Positions 42,840 to 53,420 of a stretch of 64,000 nucleotides of DNA are shown here, piece by piece; positions within the stretch are counted from its first letter, which is position 1; the number at the start of each line of letters is the position of its first letter. The notes under the pieces are model-generated. The model was given only the letters and a program-made list of their open reading frames with translations, had not been told where the DNA came from and ran no database searches. The translations under genes were made by a program, and so were the position numbers. Location: the NCBI RefSeq assembly GCF_040869045.1, contig NC_090319.1, positions 373,255,601 through 373,319,600 on the forward strand. The letters are read 5' to 3'. Source of the DNA: Eurosta solidaginis (lineage: Eukaryota; Arthropoda; Insecta; Diptera; Tephritidae).

Positions 42840-43405
42840 GCACCCGCCTCCAAAAACTACGCGGTTCTTAAAAATTATCCGGTTCAATAAAGTAACCGGT
42901 TCTAAAAAAGTTCCCGGATTAAAAAATTAATCTGCTTAAAAAAAGAACCCAGTTAAAACCACGTCCTGAATAAGAACACGTTTAAAAAATGGACCAGGTT
43001 CCAAATGAGTACCAGTTTCTGAAAAAGTACGCGGTTCTAAAAAATTAGCCAGCTGTAAAAATTAGCAGATACTAGAAAACTTCCCCTTTCTAAAAATAGT
43101 AGGCGACTTGAAAAAGTACACGGTTCTAAAGAGTATCCGATTTAAAAAATACTCGGTTAAAAAAAAAACCCAGTTCCAAAAAAGTACACGGTTTTAAAAG
43201 AATACTCAGTTCCAAAAAAGTACCCAGTTCTTAAAAAATACATGGTTCAAAACATATATCGGTTCTAAAATTGTACCCATTTATAAAAACGTACCCGGTT
43301 CTTAAAAAATACTTGGTTCAAAAAATGTATCGGTTCCAAAACAGCAACCGGGTCCAAGAATGTAACCTGTTCTAAAAAGTAACCGGTTCCTAAAAACCGC
43401 CAAAA
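42840..43405 (+). repeat. Degenerate array J: GGTTCTAAAAAAGTACCC units
   Basis: About 28 units of 18-22 bp of the form GGTTC(T/C)AAAAAAGTACCC, heavily varied (GTACACGGTTCTAAAG, GTACCCAGTTCTTAAAAAAT). The reverse-oriented short array at 8505-8725 has the same unit. It directly precedes the Helentron-like element at 43440. Confidence 0.75.
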
Positions 43406-43591
43406 CTTCCATTTTATACGGCTTCAGAAAACTATGCTTCGCTTGTTTTTATATTCAATTGAGCAGAGCTCACAGAGTATATTAAGTTTGATTGGATAAC
43501 GGTTGGTTGTACATATATAAAGGAATCGAGATAGATATAGACTTCCATATATCAAAATAATCAGGATCGAAAAAAAATTTGATTGAGCCAT

Positions 43592-43629
43592 GTCCGTCCG
43601 TCCGTCCGTCCGTCCGTCCGTCCGTCCGT
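43592..43629 (+). repeat. (GTCC)n microsatellite in the Helentron-like element
   Basis: Nine-plus perfect GTCC units directly after GATTGAGCCAT, in the position where the 24.7-kb and 56.9-kb relatives have shorter (GTCY)n runs. It is the longest and purest run in the window. Confidence 0.9.
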
Positions 43630-44874
43630 TAACACGATAACTTGAGTAACTTTTGAGGTAACTTGATGAAATTTGGTACGTAGGTTCCTGAGCACTCATC
43701 TCAGATCGCTATTTAAAATGAACGATATCGGACTATAACCACACCCACTTTTTCGATATCGAAAATTTCGTAAAACCGAAAAAGTGCGATAATTCATTAC
43801 CAAAGACAGATAAAGCGACGAAACTTGGTAGATGAGTTGAATTTATGACGCAGAATAGAAAATTAGTAAAATTTTGAACAATGGGCGTGGCACCGCCCAC
43901 TTTTAAAAGAAGGTAATTTATAACTTTTGCAAGCTGTAATTTGTCAGTCGTTGAAGTTATCATGATGAAATTTGGCAGGGATGTTACTCCTATTACTATA
44001 TGTATGCCTAATAAAAATTAGCAAAATCGGAGAAGGACCACGCCCACTTTAAAAAAAAAATTTTTTTTAAAGTAAAATTTTAACAAAAAATTTAATATCT
44101 TTACAGTATATAAGTAAATTATGTCAACATTCAACTCCAGTAATGACATGGTGCAACAAAATACAAAAATAAAAGAAAATTTCAAAATGGGCGTGGCTCC
44201 GCCCTTTTTCATTTAATTTGTCTAGGATACTTTTAACGCCATAAGTCGAACAAAAATTAACCAATCCTTTTGAAATTTGGTAAGGGCATAGATTTTATGA
44301 TATTAACTGTTTTCTGTGAAAACGGGCGAAATCGGTTGATGCCACGCCCAGTTTTTATACACAGTCGTCCGTCTGTCCTTCCGCATGGCCGTTAACACGA
44401 TAACTTGAGTAAATTTTGAGGTAACTTGATGAAATTTGGTATGTAGGTTCCTGAGCACTCATCTCAGATCACTATTTAAAATGAACAATATCGGACTATA
44501 ACCACGCCCACTTTTTCGATATCGAAAATTTCGTAAAACCGAAAAAGTGCGATAATTCATTACCAAAGACAGATAAAGCGACAAAACTTGGTAGATGAGT
44601 TGAATTTATGACGCAGAATAGAAAATTAGTAAAATTTTGGACAATGGGCGTGGCACCGCCCACTTTTAAAAGAAGATAATTTAAAAAAAAAATTGGATTG
44701 GTTTATTGACACGAAATATAACTCTAGAAAAAATTTTATAAAATGGTTGTGACACCTACCATATTAAGTAGAAGAAAATGAAAAAGTTCCGCAGGGCGAA
44801 ATAAAAAACCCTTAAAATCTTGGCAGGTATTACATATATAAATAAATTAGCGGTATCCAACAGATGATGTTCTG

Positions 44875-45660
44875 TGTCACCCTGGTCCACATTTTGGTCG
44901 CGATCTGGAAAACGCCTTCACAAATACAACTACCACCACTCCCTTTTAAAACTCTCATTAATACCTTTAATTTGATACCCATATCATACAAACACATTCT
45001 AGAGTCACCCTGGTCCACCTTTATGGCGATATTTCGAAACGGCGTCCACCTATAGAACTAAGGCCCACTCCCTTTTAAAATACTCATTAACACCTTTCAT
45101 TTGATACCCATATCGTACAAACGCATTCTAGAGTCAACCTGATCCACCTTTATGGCTATATCTCAAAAAGGCGACCACTTATACAACTACCACCACTCTC
45201 TTTTAAAACCCTCATTAATACCTTTAATTTGATACCTATATCGTACAAACAAATTCTAGGGTCACACCTGGTCCACCTTTATGGCGATATCTCGAAACGG
45301 CGTCCACCTGTGGAACTAAGCATCACTCCCTTTTAAAACACTCATTAACACATTTCTTTTGATACCTATATTGTACAAACAAATTCTAGGGTCACCCCTG
45401 GTCCACCTTTATGGCGGTATCTCGAAACGGCGTCCACCTATGGAACTAAGGATTACTCCCTTTTAAAATACTCATTAATACCTTTCATTTGATACCCATA
45501 TCGTACAAACGCATTCTAGAGTCAACCTGATCCACCTTTATGGCTATATCCCTAAATGTCGTCCACCTATAGAACTATGGCCCACTCCCTCATAAAATAC
45601 TCTTTAATGCCTTTCATTTGATACACATGTCATACAAACTCATTCCAGGGTTTCCCTCGG
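44875..45660 (+). repeat. 129-bp tandem repeat, six copies
   Basis: The landmark (A/G)GTCA(C/A)CCTG(G/A)TCCAC recurs at 44875, 45004, 45133, 45261 and 45391, 45521, with a decayed start at 45650: periods 128-130 bp. Each unit also carries CGTCCACCTAT, CACTCCCTTTTAAAA and TTTGATACCCATATC. Units are 85-95 % alike by eye. Confidence 0.9.
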
Positions 45661-45904
45661 TTCATTTTCCTACATGGTTATTTTCCCTTATGTTGTCACC
45701 ATAGCTCTCAACTGAGTATGTAATGTTCGGTTACACCCGAACTTAACCTTCCTTACTTGTTATATTTGATATTTTTTCAACGTTCAATTTTTACAAAATT
45801 ATAATAAAAGTTATGGTCCGGAAAATTTTCTCAGCACCATTGACTTCTCGTCCAACTCGTCTGGACTAAAAAAAACTTCGCTACACTAAATTCATTAAAA
45901 ATCT

Positions 45905-46105
45905 TCACTACATCACTACATAGTATAAAACAAAGTCGCTTTTTCTATACCTATGTCCCTTTGAATGCTCAAAATTTTAAAACTGCGCAACGGATTTTGA
46001 TGGGGTTTTTTTAATAGATAGAGTGATTGAAGAGGAAGGTTTGTGTGTATAATAACATCCTTAAATAGTGGAAAAATACTGTTATTTTTGAAGTTTCTTA
46101 TGTGA
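45905..46105 (+). mobile_element. Helitron-like 5' end fragment
   Basis: TACATAGTATAAAACAAAGT followed by CGCTTTTTCTATACC, ACTGCGCAACGGATTTTGAT and AATAGATAGAGTGATTGAAG is a sequence type I associate with 5' ends of insect Helitrons (recalled, not searched). It is cut at 46106 by the fold-back element. Confidence 0.45.
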
Positions 46106-47248
46106 TGTATATATGGGGTATTCCATCCCATTTCGACCAATTTTGAACCCGACCCCTTTACAATTGGCTGAAAGTTCTTCTTCTTTTTCTAGTTTACGAA
46201 AGACGTTTTTCAGAAGTTTTTAAAATTTTTTCATCCAACTCAAAAAAAGTTATGAATTTTAAAAAAAACACCGTTTTTGTTTTCAAAATGCTATAACTTT
46301 TTCAAAAATTGATCGTTTGGGATTTTTTTTTAAATTTGTTTTTAAATGGACTTTTCGGAAAAAATTCAATAAAATTTTTAAAGTTTTTTTTTGTAATTTT
46401 TCAGTTTTTCGAGATTTTTCAAATTTCGCCCTTTTTTTTCTCATAAAAAACTTCCATCAATCCTGCAATCATCCCCACTAATTCCGGAGTGGGCCAAGAA
46501 TTTTTTTTTTTTTTTTATTTAATTGAAAAAAAAAAAACTAAAATTTTTTTTTGTATTTTTTCCGAAAAGTACATTTAAAAACATATTAAAAAAAAATTAT
46601 CCCAAACGGTCAATTTTTGAAAAATTTATAGCATTTTGAAAAAACACCGTTTTTTGAAAAAACACCGTTTTTTTTAAAATATTTAAAACTTATTTTGAGT
46701 TGGAAAACGGTGTTTGTTTCAAAATGCTATAACTTTTTCAAAAATTTACCATTTGGGATCATTTTTTTTTAAATATGTTTTTAAATGTACTTTTCGGAAA
46801 AAATACAAAAAAAATTTTAAAGTTTTTTTTTTTTCAATTAAATAAAAAAAAAAAAAATTCTCGGCTCACTCCGGGATTAGTGGGGATGAAGCAGAATTGA
46901 TTGAAGTTTTTTATGAGAGAAAAAAAAGGGCGAAATTCGAAAAATCTCGAAAAACTGAAAGATTACAAAACAAAAAAACTTTAATAATTGTTTTGAATTT
47001 TTTCCGAAAAGTACATTTAAAAAAAATTGTTTAAAAAAAAAAGATCCCAAACGGTCAATTTTTGAAAAAGTTATAGCATTTTGAAAACAAAAACGGTGTT
47101 TTTTTTTTTTTAAATTCATAACTTCTTTTGAGTTGGATGAAAAAATTTTAAAAACTTTTGAAAAACGTCTTTCGTAAGCTAGAAAAAGAAGAAAAACTTT
47201 CAGCCAATTCTAAAGGGGTCGGGTTCAAAATTGGTCGAAATGGGATAT
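46106..47248. mobile_element. Fold-back element F2, copy b, enlarged (1.14 kb)
   Basis: Ends GTATTCCATCCCATTTCGAC and GGTCGAAATGGGATAT match copy a. Inside, the 'ATCCCCACTAAT-CCGGAGTG' block appears at 46470 and inverted at 46870, and the 'ATGTACTTTTCGGAAAAAAT' block at 46345, 46560 (inverted), 46785 and 47000 (inverted). So there are four arm-like segments in alternating orientation instead of two: an internal duplication of the fold-back. Confidence 0.8.
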
Positions 47249-47769
47249 AATATATAAAAGAAAGTGGCGTTAGTTACACTATTTATAACTCAAGAACAGA
47301 TGAACCGATTTGGTTGAAAATTAGTGGAGAGCTGTCTCAGAACCATGAGACGGACATAGGATACCCTTTATCCAGTTTTGGTTGGGTCTTGAGATCAAAA
47401 CGTGGACCTGGGTAGTCCTGGGATGTGTTTATACAATATGGGTGTCAAATGGAACTCGTTTATGATTACTTTGATACGGGGTATTTTTCGTACCCCTGGG
47501 TGACTGGGTCTCGAGATATATGCGAAAACGTGGACCCAGGTACCCCTAAATGTGTTTATAGAATAAGGATAACAAATGACAGCTGTTTATGAGTGCTTTA
47601 GTACAGGGTAATTTTCATACCTATTTGTGACTAGAGTTTCGAGATATAGGCCAAAACGTGGATCAGGGTAATACTGGGATGTGTTTTTACGTTAGACGGA
47701 AAAAGCTTATTACAATGTATACATATAGACCAAATTTAGGGCAGAACAACGTCTGACGGGTCAGCTAGT
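47249..47769 (+). mobile_element. Non-autonomous Helitron with canonical 3' end
   Basis: The 3' end is a 12-nt hairpin CTGAC-GG-GTCAG (47754-47765) immediately followed by CTAG and host T, the textbook Helitron terminus. Upstream are three ~128-bp tandem units marked by AAAACGTGGA (47397, 47525, 47653). The 5' part starts AAAGAAAGTGGCGTTAGTTA and TATTTATAACTCAAGAACAG. The exact 5' TC end is obscured by the adjoining fold-back. Confidence 0.75.
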
Positions 47770-48060
47770 AGAGAAATAAAATAAAAGCAGAATTCAAATG
47801 AGAAAAATGGTATGGTAATATGAAAAATAAAACAAAATATTATCAATAAAATAGTTGTTGTGTATTAAATTATAAAATAGGTTCATAAAATACGCGACTC
47901 AGTAAAAATAAAAATAAAAAACCAGAAGTGAGAAAAACCCCTTTCTCTTTCAAAAGAAAGTTGTCCAGCCACTTCGCATATCCTTGCCTCAAATCAAACT
48001 CACAACAGCAGCCACAATGGCAATATAAATGTGGAGCATTCGTTGCTGAGCTGAGCTTAC
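47770..48060. other. Unassigned AT-rich DNA
   Basis: Low-complexity A-rich sequence; nothing assignable. Confidence 0.35.
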
Positions 48061-48390
48061 GGTTTTGTTAAAAAAAAGGCTTAAATTAAAGAAGAAGAGA
48101 ATCGTGAAGAGTATTCACAAACGATCTAAGCAGATGCCCTCAAATATTTGCAATGTTTAATATGGCGAGACGTTTTTCCAACCCAGTCGCTCCCTGGCGA
48201 TGCCATCAAATTGAGAAAAAATTCCCACGAAATTTAATAATTTGGGAAAAATTTAAACAACGTGACATCAGGACGGACAAGCGACAGCTGTTTCGATTAT
48301 ACCTAGTAAATCTTTTCAAAGCCTTTTCTCCCTGGAGTGGGATTCGAACCCGCACTCCTACGATAGTTGAAATAAATAAATTATAAAATT
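48061..48390 (-). mobile_element. tRNA-derived SINE family S3
   Basis: On the minus strand GCGGGTTCGAATCCCACTCC contains a perfect RNA polymerase III box B (GGTTCGAATCC, 48338-48348 region) with a partial T-stem. The body follows toward lower coordinates (GTCGCTTGTCCGTCCTGATG, CGTGGGAATTTTTTCTCAAT, GCGACTGGGTTGGAAAAACG). Box A and the 5' part of the tRNA-like head are not clear. It is not a functional tRNA: the D and anticodon arms are missing. Confidence 0.6.
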
Positions 48391-48849
48391 AAAAAATTGC
48401 TTGAAATAAATGTTTTCATACATTTAAAGCAATACAGGCAATCCCCGATTAACTCATACAAAAATTCCCACGAAATTTTAATTAATTTTCGCATTTTCCC
48501 CCTTTTCGAATGAGAAAATCTTTCACTTTTCCCACAAAAAAAAAAAAAAAGATACCTTATATGCATGAGGGGTTTCGCGTCAAGTCTTCCCATTTGGATA
48601 ACTTGATGTTACGAATATCCACGAAAGTTGGTAGACATTTTGTTACCATACGGTACATTAACTTTGAAAAAGGGACTGAAATTCGAACGGGCTGCGATAA
48701 TACAATTTGCAAAATTTGAGATTTCTTCCTTCCTTCATTCTGGCTGCCATCCATGTTGCAATGTCTTATACTCATTGCTTCATGATGGCGAAGTAATTAC
48801 ACTATCTTTCCCTTTTCCTCTCTTTCTAACATCATCATATATTTCATAC
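48391..48849. other. Unassigned DNA before the gypsy-like relic
   Basis: The sequence AAATTCCCACGAAATTT at 48465 repeats part of the SINE body at 48222. Otherwise nothing assignable; it may contain decayed gag of the following element. Confidence 0.3.
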
Positions 48850-50180
48850 GAATTGGCTACCACAACGATCGCGTGGCTGACCGCATTGACTCAGGAAACT
48901 GACTCCCTATTGAGTAAACCAGCATACAAAGCTCATCGCGTGGAAGTAGAAAGACCAGAGTGGGAAGACACAATTTTGGAAGCACTGAAGGGATTACAAC
49001 AGAAATATGCCGGAGTTATGAAGTGTTTCAAGTGCGGTAACCCAAGTCGCATTGCACGTCACTACAGCGCTTGGCTGCTCGTAAACGCAAAGTTGGAGGA
49101 GATAAGCAAGAGCGAGTCAGATGTAAAGATCGAGAACTTGCCCCAGCTATTGAATATCGTGTGATACCTATCTCGCAAACTGGAAGGAAATCGAACAGTC
49201 TTACCGTCAAAGGAAATGTGGATGGCAAGGAGCGTGTACTGACTGTATATATGGGCGCATCTCACTCCTTGATCGGATCTAATTTGGTCAACAAGAGAGT
49301 AAAGCCATTACCTGGAGCAAGGTTGCGTACGGTCACTGGCGAGTATAACCAAGTCCGGGGAGAAGTGATCTGTGAAGTCTTAATTGGGAAGGTCATGGTT
49401 CTACACAAATTCGTTGTGGCGGAGATTTTTGAGGAAGCCATATTGGGAGTGGAATTCTTAGTTGACCATTACATCAGGATCGATATGCAGAGAGGGGATA
49501 TGCGTTATAAGAACCAGGATGTACCACTCAACTTCAGTTTTGAGAAAGGGTTCAGCAGTAAGCGAGTGGTGGTGGAGACGATTGGACAAAGATCACCAAA
49601 GTAAAAGGCAGTAGATCGGGCAAATATTGATGGATCGAATGGGCCAAATAAGGCGAAATAAAAGGTACCTGCGAGAGAAACACTGGCATTGACTAAACCA
49701 AATGGACGCACAAAAACGAAGGAAAGAATGCGAGGGCAGTTTCAAGCCAGGTCGCACTACTATTGTGAAACGTGGGAACGATAGTAATTAGCCAAACCGT
49801 CAAGCGCAAGCTCTACGAAGTAGTTCATTGACCAAACAACAGAGTGTGAGGGAACGAATCAGGATAATGGGTACTAAGATGAAACACAGGTACGACAAGA
49901 ACAATAATTCGGAAGATTTCCGGTAGAGAGGATTGATACTGCTACACAACCCTCACCGGTGGAAAGAGTTCCATCCAAATTTTGGTGCAGTTGGGAAGGC
50001 TCGCACATAGTTGTGAAGAAGATCAGTGATACCATCTACCACATACAATCCATTGGGAAATCACGAAATAGAAGGGTGCTTAATTTGGAGATGCTAGCAG
50101 CGGTTATATCGAGAGGTTTGTCTGATCGGGACGATCAGACTTGGGTGGAGGGCAGTGTGACGAATATTAGCAACACTAAC
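48850..50180 (+). mobile_element. Ty3/gypsy-like LTR retroelement relic (gag end, protease, integrase end)
   Basis: Three parts survive in order. (1) End of gag with a decayed zinc knuckle, CFKCGNPSRIARHY (49021-49062): the first two Cys remain, but His and the last Cys are changed. (2) A protease in the +1 frame (49071-49604). (3) After a gap with stops, an integrase C-terminal segment (49950-50150, including PSKFWCSWEGSHIVVKKISD and LNLEMLAA). RT, RNase H and the integrase core are absent, so an internal deletion of several kb is inferred. No envelope gene is seen. The copy is dead. Confidence 0.75.
49071..49604 (+). pseudogene. Retropepsin-like protease domain of the gypsy-like relic
   Basis: A 177-residue open frame. 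TVYMGASHSLIGSNLV sits at the active-site position, where a working enzyme has Asp-Thr/Ser-Gly; here the Asp is Met, so it cannot be catalytic. Downstream, VVAEIFEEAILGVEFLVDHY matches the conserved 'ILG-DFL' strand. It follows the gag knuckle by a frame change, as is normal for gag-pol junctions or by mutation. Confidence 0.7.
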
Positions 50181-50490
50181 TGATACTATCATCTATAAGC
50201 CGATACTAAGCAGTCACTTGTATCTACATAAACAAATCAATCATTATGTCTACACATATGTACATACGATCAGCGGAGAGATACGCACAAACACATGCAT
50301 ATATCTGAGATACTCACAAAAGTATGCAATCATCGGTGGAAGTTTTACTCACATATACACGCGCATATGGCTATGCGAGAGGGAATCAAGGAAAGTTACA
50401 AAATCTTCTCTTATATTGCCATCATATAAGGTTCTGAATAAACTTTATTCAATAAAGTAAGGTTAGATTCAATATGTTATCAACAGCGCA
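50181..50490 (+). mobile_element. Possible 3' LTR of the gypsy-like relic
   Basis: Immediately after the integrase end. It contains ATCTATAAGC, AATAAACTTTATTC (polyadenylation-like) and ends near TTATCAACA. No matching 5' LTR was found in the window, so the assignment rests on position only. Confidence 0.35.
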
Positions 50491-50734
50491 AATATTTCTG
50501 AGCATTGGACTGATTTGGATGAGCATTCTTACTATTGAGCGCTAATATTATTTTAAAATTGATACTCAATTAAAGCATGCATACAAAAACTGCATTATGA
50601 AAAGTAATGATCAAATATCCATCATTATATTTATACAAATACTGCATAAAAATAGTGGGTTTCTGGGACTTCGTCAAAAAAAATTTGTTCCGAATAAATT
50701 TTGGAAAAAAAAAATCGCTCGCCCCTTAAATTAA

Positions 50735-51775
50735 AAATGAAACTATGCATTTGAAATTTTTAAAGTTTTAATTGAAATAAAAATAGTTTCATTTGATTTC
50801 AAAAAATTTCATTTGACTTGAGAAAAGTTTTATTTGAAATAAAAAAAATTTCATTGGAAATTAGAAAAACTTATTTGATTTGAAAAAAAGGTTGCTTTGA
50901 TTTTAAATTGTTTAAATTGGTTTGAAAAAGTTTCACTTAAATTGAAAAAAGTTTAATTTGATGAGAAAAAGTTTAATTTGATTTGGAAAAAGTTAAATTT
51001 TACTCATAAAAGTTGAATTTGAATTTATTTGGAAAAAAATTTTGTTTGATGTGAAATCGAAGAAAGTTAATTTTTATTGAAAAAGCTTAATTTGATTGGA
51101 AGAAGCTTCATTTGATTTGCAAAAATTTTCATTTGACTTGCAAAAAGTTTTATATTAATTTGATTTTAAAAAAGTTGTATTGGAAATTAAAAAAATTCCA
51201 CTTGCAATGAAATAAATTGACATGAAAATGTTCAATTTTATTTGAAAAGAGTTTAATTGGAAATGAAAAGTTTAATTTGACTTGAAATTGCTGAATTTGA
51301 TTAAAAAAAAATTCATTTGATTTAGGAAAAGTTTAATTTGATACGAACAAGTTAAGTTTGAAATGAAAAAGGTTAACTTGATTTAAAGAAAGTTTAAATT
51401 TATTTGCAAAAATATTCATTTTATTTGAAAAGGTTTAATTTGATTTGAAAAAATTTCATTTGACTTGTAAAAAGTTTTATTTGAAATGAAAGAAATTGAA
51501 TTTGACTTGAAAAAATTTTAATTGAAATTAAAAAAATTTCATTTGATTTGAAATGTTTTACTTGATTTGAAAAAATTTCATTTGGCCTGCAAAAAGTTTT
51601 ATTTGAAATGGAAAAAGTTGAATTTGAATTGAAAAAATTGAAATTAAAAAAGTTTCATTTGATTTGAAATGTTTTACTTTGATTTGAAAATTTTTTATTT
51701 GATTTAAAAAAATTTCATTTGACCTGCAAAAATTTTCATTTGATTTGTAAAAAGTTTTATTTGAATCATATATGT
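50735..51775 (+). repeat. Degenerate array K: TTTGATTTGAAAAAGTTT units
   Basis: About 50 units of 20-21 bp, AAAAAGTTTAATTTGATTTG with variants (TTTCATTTGATTTG, TTTTATTTGAAATG), over 1.04 kb. Non-repetitive DNA at 51776-52002 interrupts it, and a last block continues at 52003-52145. Confidence 0.85.
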
Positions 51776-52002
51776 AATAGTCCTATATTGGTTTTAGAAA
51801 ATGTTCGCAATGTGTTTTGAATTCGAAATCAAAACAAGACAGCCTATAAAATTTTTGTGATTGTACAAGCATAAGTTTGACAACAAAAAATTTTAATTTA
51901 GGTACATTCGATTATTGAATACAAAAACAAAAACGTCTAAACTGCACTCTGATATTTGGAAATGTACTTAGCCTTTTAGCAATATAGGAGTATTACATAT
52001 GT

Positions 52003-52145
52003 ATATGATTTGAAATGAAAAAGTTTAATTTGAAATGAAAAAATTACATTTGATTTCAAAAGTTTTAATTTGATTTGAAAAAGTTTAATTTGATTTGAAA
52101 AAAGTTTCGTTTGATTTGCATAAAGCTTCGTTTGTCCTGAAAACG
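52003..52145 (+). repeat. Array K, distal block
   Basis: Same TTTGAAATGAAAAAGTTTAA-type units after a 230-bp interruption. The interrupting sequence (51776-52002) matches nothing else in the window. Confidence 0.75.
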
Positions 52146-52384
52146 TTATACCAATAATGCTATAAATGTTTGAGCGGAATAATAATCCAATAATAATAAA
52201 TAAATATTTACAATATTACAGTCCATGACTGAGCAGTTATATGAACGGATTGAGTAAAGTTTTAACAGTCATGTAACAAAGCATTAATTATTTTTAGGGG
52301 ATGCCAATTGCCGTGTCACTACCCGCGTTTCACACCTAACACAAGTTCAAAACGTACTTAAATAAATCCTCAATGCCAGGTGAT

Positions 52385-53420
52385 TTAAATCGGGTTTCCA
52401 CCTGGTTCTTCCATCGGAGTGGTGGCCGCCCTCTGCCTGTAATTCCATAGCTCGCTGAACTATGTTGCTGCCTGCGTAAACCTTGTAAAGCTCATCATTA
52501 AATATTCTTCGGTAATGGTCGTCGCCTACGCGTAGAGGTCCGTTAATCTATCGAAGAACTTTTCTTTCTATTAGAACGGGTACTATAGGTGACTTGTAGA
52601 GCATGATCTTCGTTTGTCGATAGATCATTTTTCTTTACAATTGCCTACTCAGTCCAAAGTAGCATTTCTTGGTAAGCTCTTCACTATATTGGAATTATGG
52701 CTGCCAACAGTGACGTGATTGCCAAGGCGCAAATGCAATGACTCTTTGCTTGGTGATTGTAGGAACTTCGTTTTGCGGTCATTCACCATCAAACCCAAAT
52801 TTTCCGCTTCTTTTTGCAGTTTGCAGTAAATAAGCAGAGTTTAAGGCCCTGGTGTTAAGTCCGATGATGTCAATGTTGTCAGCATATGCCACTAATTGCG
52901 CGCTCTCATAGAATATTGTTCCAGAGTGGTTAAGCCTGTAGCTTGTAAAATCTGCTCCAGCATCATTTTCAAGAAATTGCACTATAGGGAGTCAACCAGT
53001 CCGAAACCTTGTTTAATTTCAAATATCTCAGAGAGGTCCTGCCAAATTCTGACTGAGCTGTGGCTACTGCTGAACGCCATTTTGCACACCTGTATAAGAT
53101 ATGCGGTGAAACCAAGTTCAAACATAGCGACATATTAACAGCTATTTTTCGTACTGTCGAAGGCGCCATTAAAATAGATGATGATGTGATGTGTGTCAAT
53201 TATTTTTTCCCGTGTTTTTTCCAAGCTTTAGCGCAGTATGATAATTTGGTACGTAGTAGATTTACCAGGTATGAAGTCGCACGGTGGGCTTCAATATTTC
53301 GCACAATACGCTTTACAGCGCCCTATATGCGACACAAAGAAGGCGCATTCCATTGCGGTTGGCGTTGTTTGGAGGATCCCTTGTTTGCCCTAAATACCAC
53401 ACGTTGCAAGCGTAAATCCT
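52385..53420 (-). mobile_element. Family B non-LTR retrotransposon relic, minus strand
   Basis: Minus-strand order: MRLLCVAYRAL and SVLCEILKPTV (fingers; about 53350-53280), then the frame 53199-52969 with ILMAPSTVRKIAVNMSL ... QSEFGRTS and LKLNKVSDWL (palm), the frame 52982-52779 with QLVAYADNIDIIGLNTRALN (catalytic YADD changed to YADN), and at 52450-52390 ITGRGRPPLRWKNQVE (C-terminus). This is the most complete copy of the family here, but it has frame changes throughout. Confidence 0.85.

Larger units (their letters stand above)
43440..45765 (+). mobile_element. Large Helentron/mini-me-like element with tandem repeats
   Basis: A subterminal inverted repeat (ATATTCAATTGAG at 43451 versus CTCAACTGAGTAT at 45707), a (GTCC)n run at 43592-43629, and a 3' hairpin GTTCGG-TTACAC-CCGAAC (45725-45742) followed by CTTCCTTACTTGTT. 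Internally, a block of about 270 bp at 43640-43920 is duplicated at 44410-44685 (offset about 770 bp), and a 129-bp unit is tandemly repeated at 44875-45660. GGGCGTGGC/GCCACGCCC motifs recur. There is no coding frame of note; non-autonomous. Confidence 0.85.

Noticed and set aside
24797..43629. CRISPR-like spaced repeats in the GTCC and 129/150-bp tracts
   Set aside because: Units are contiguous tandem repeats inside eukaryotic mobile elements, without unique spacers.
48315..48380. Possible functional tRNA gene (perfect box B)
   Set aside because: Acceptor, D and anticodon arms are not formable; the body continues as a SINE.
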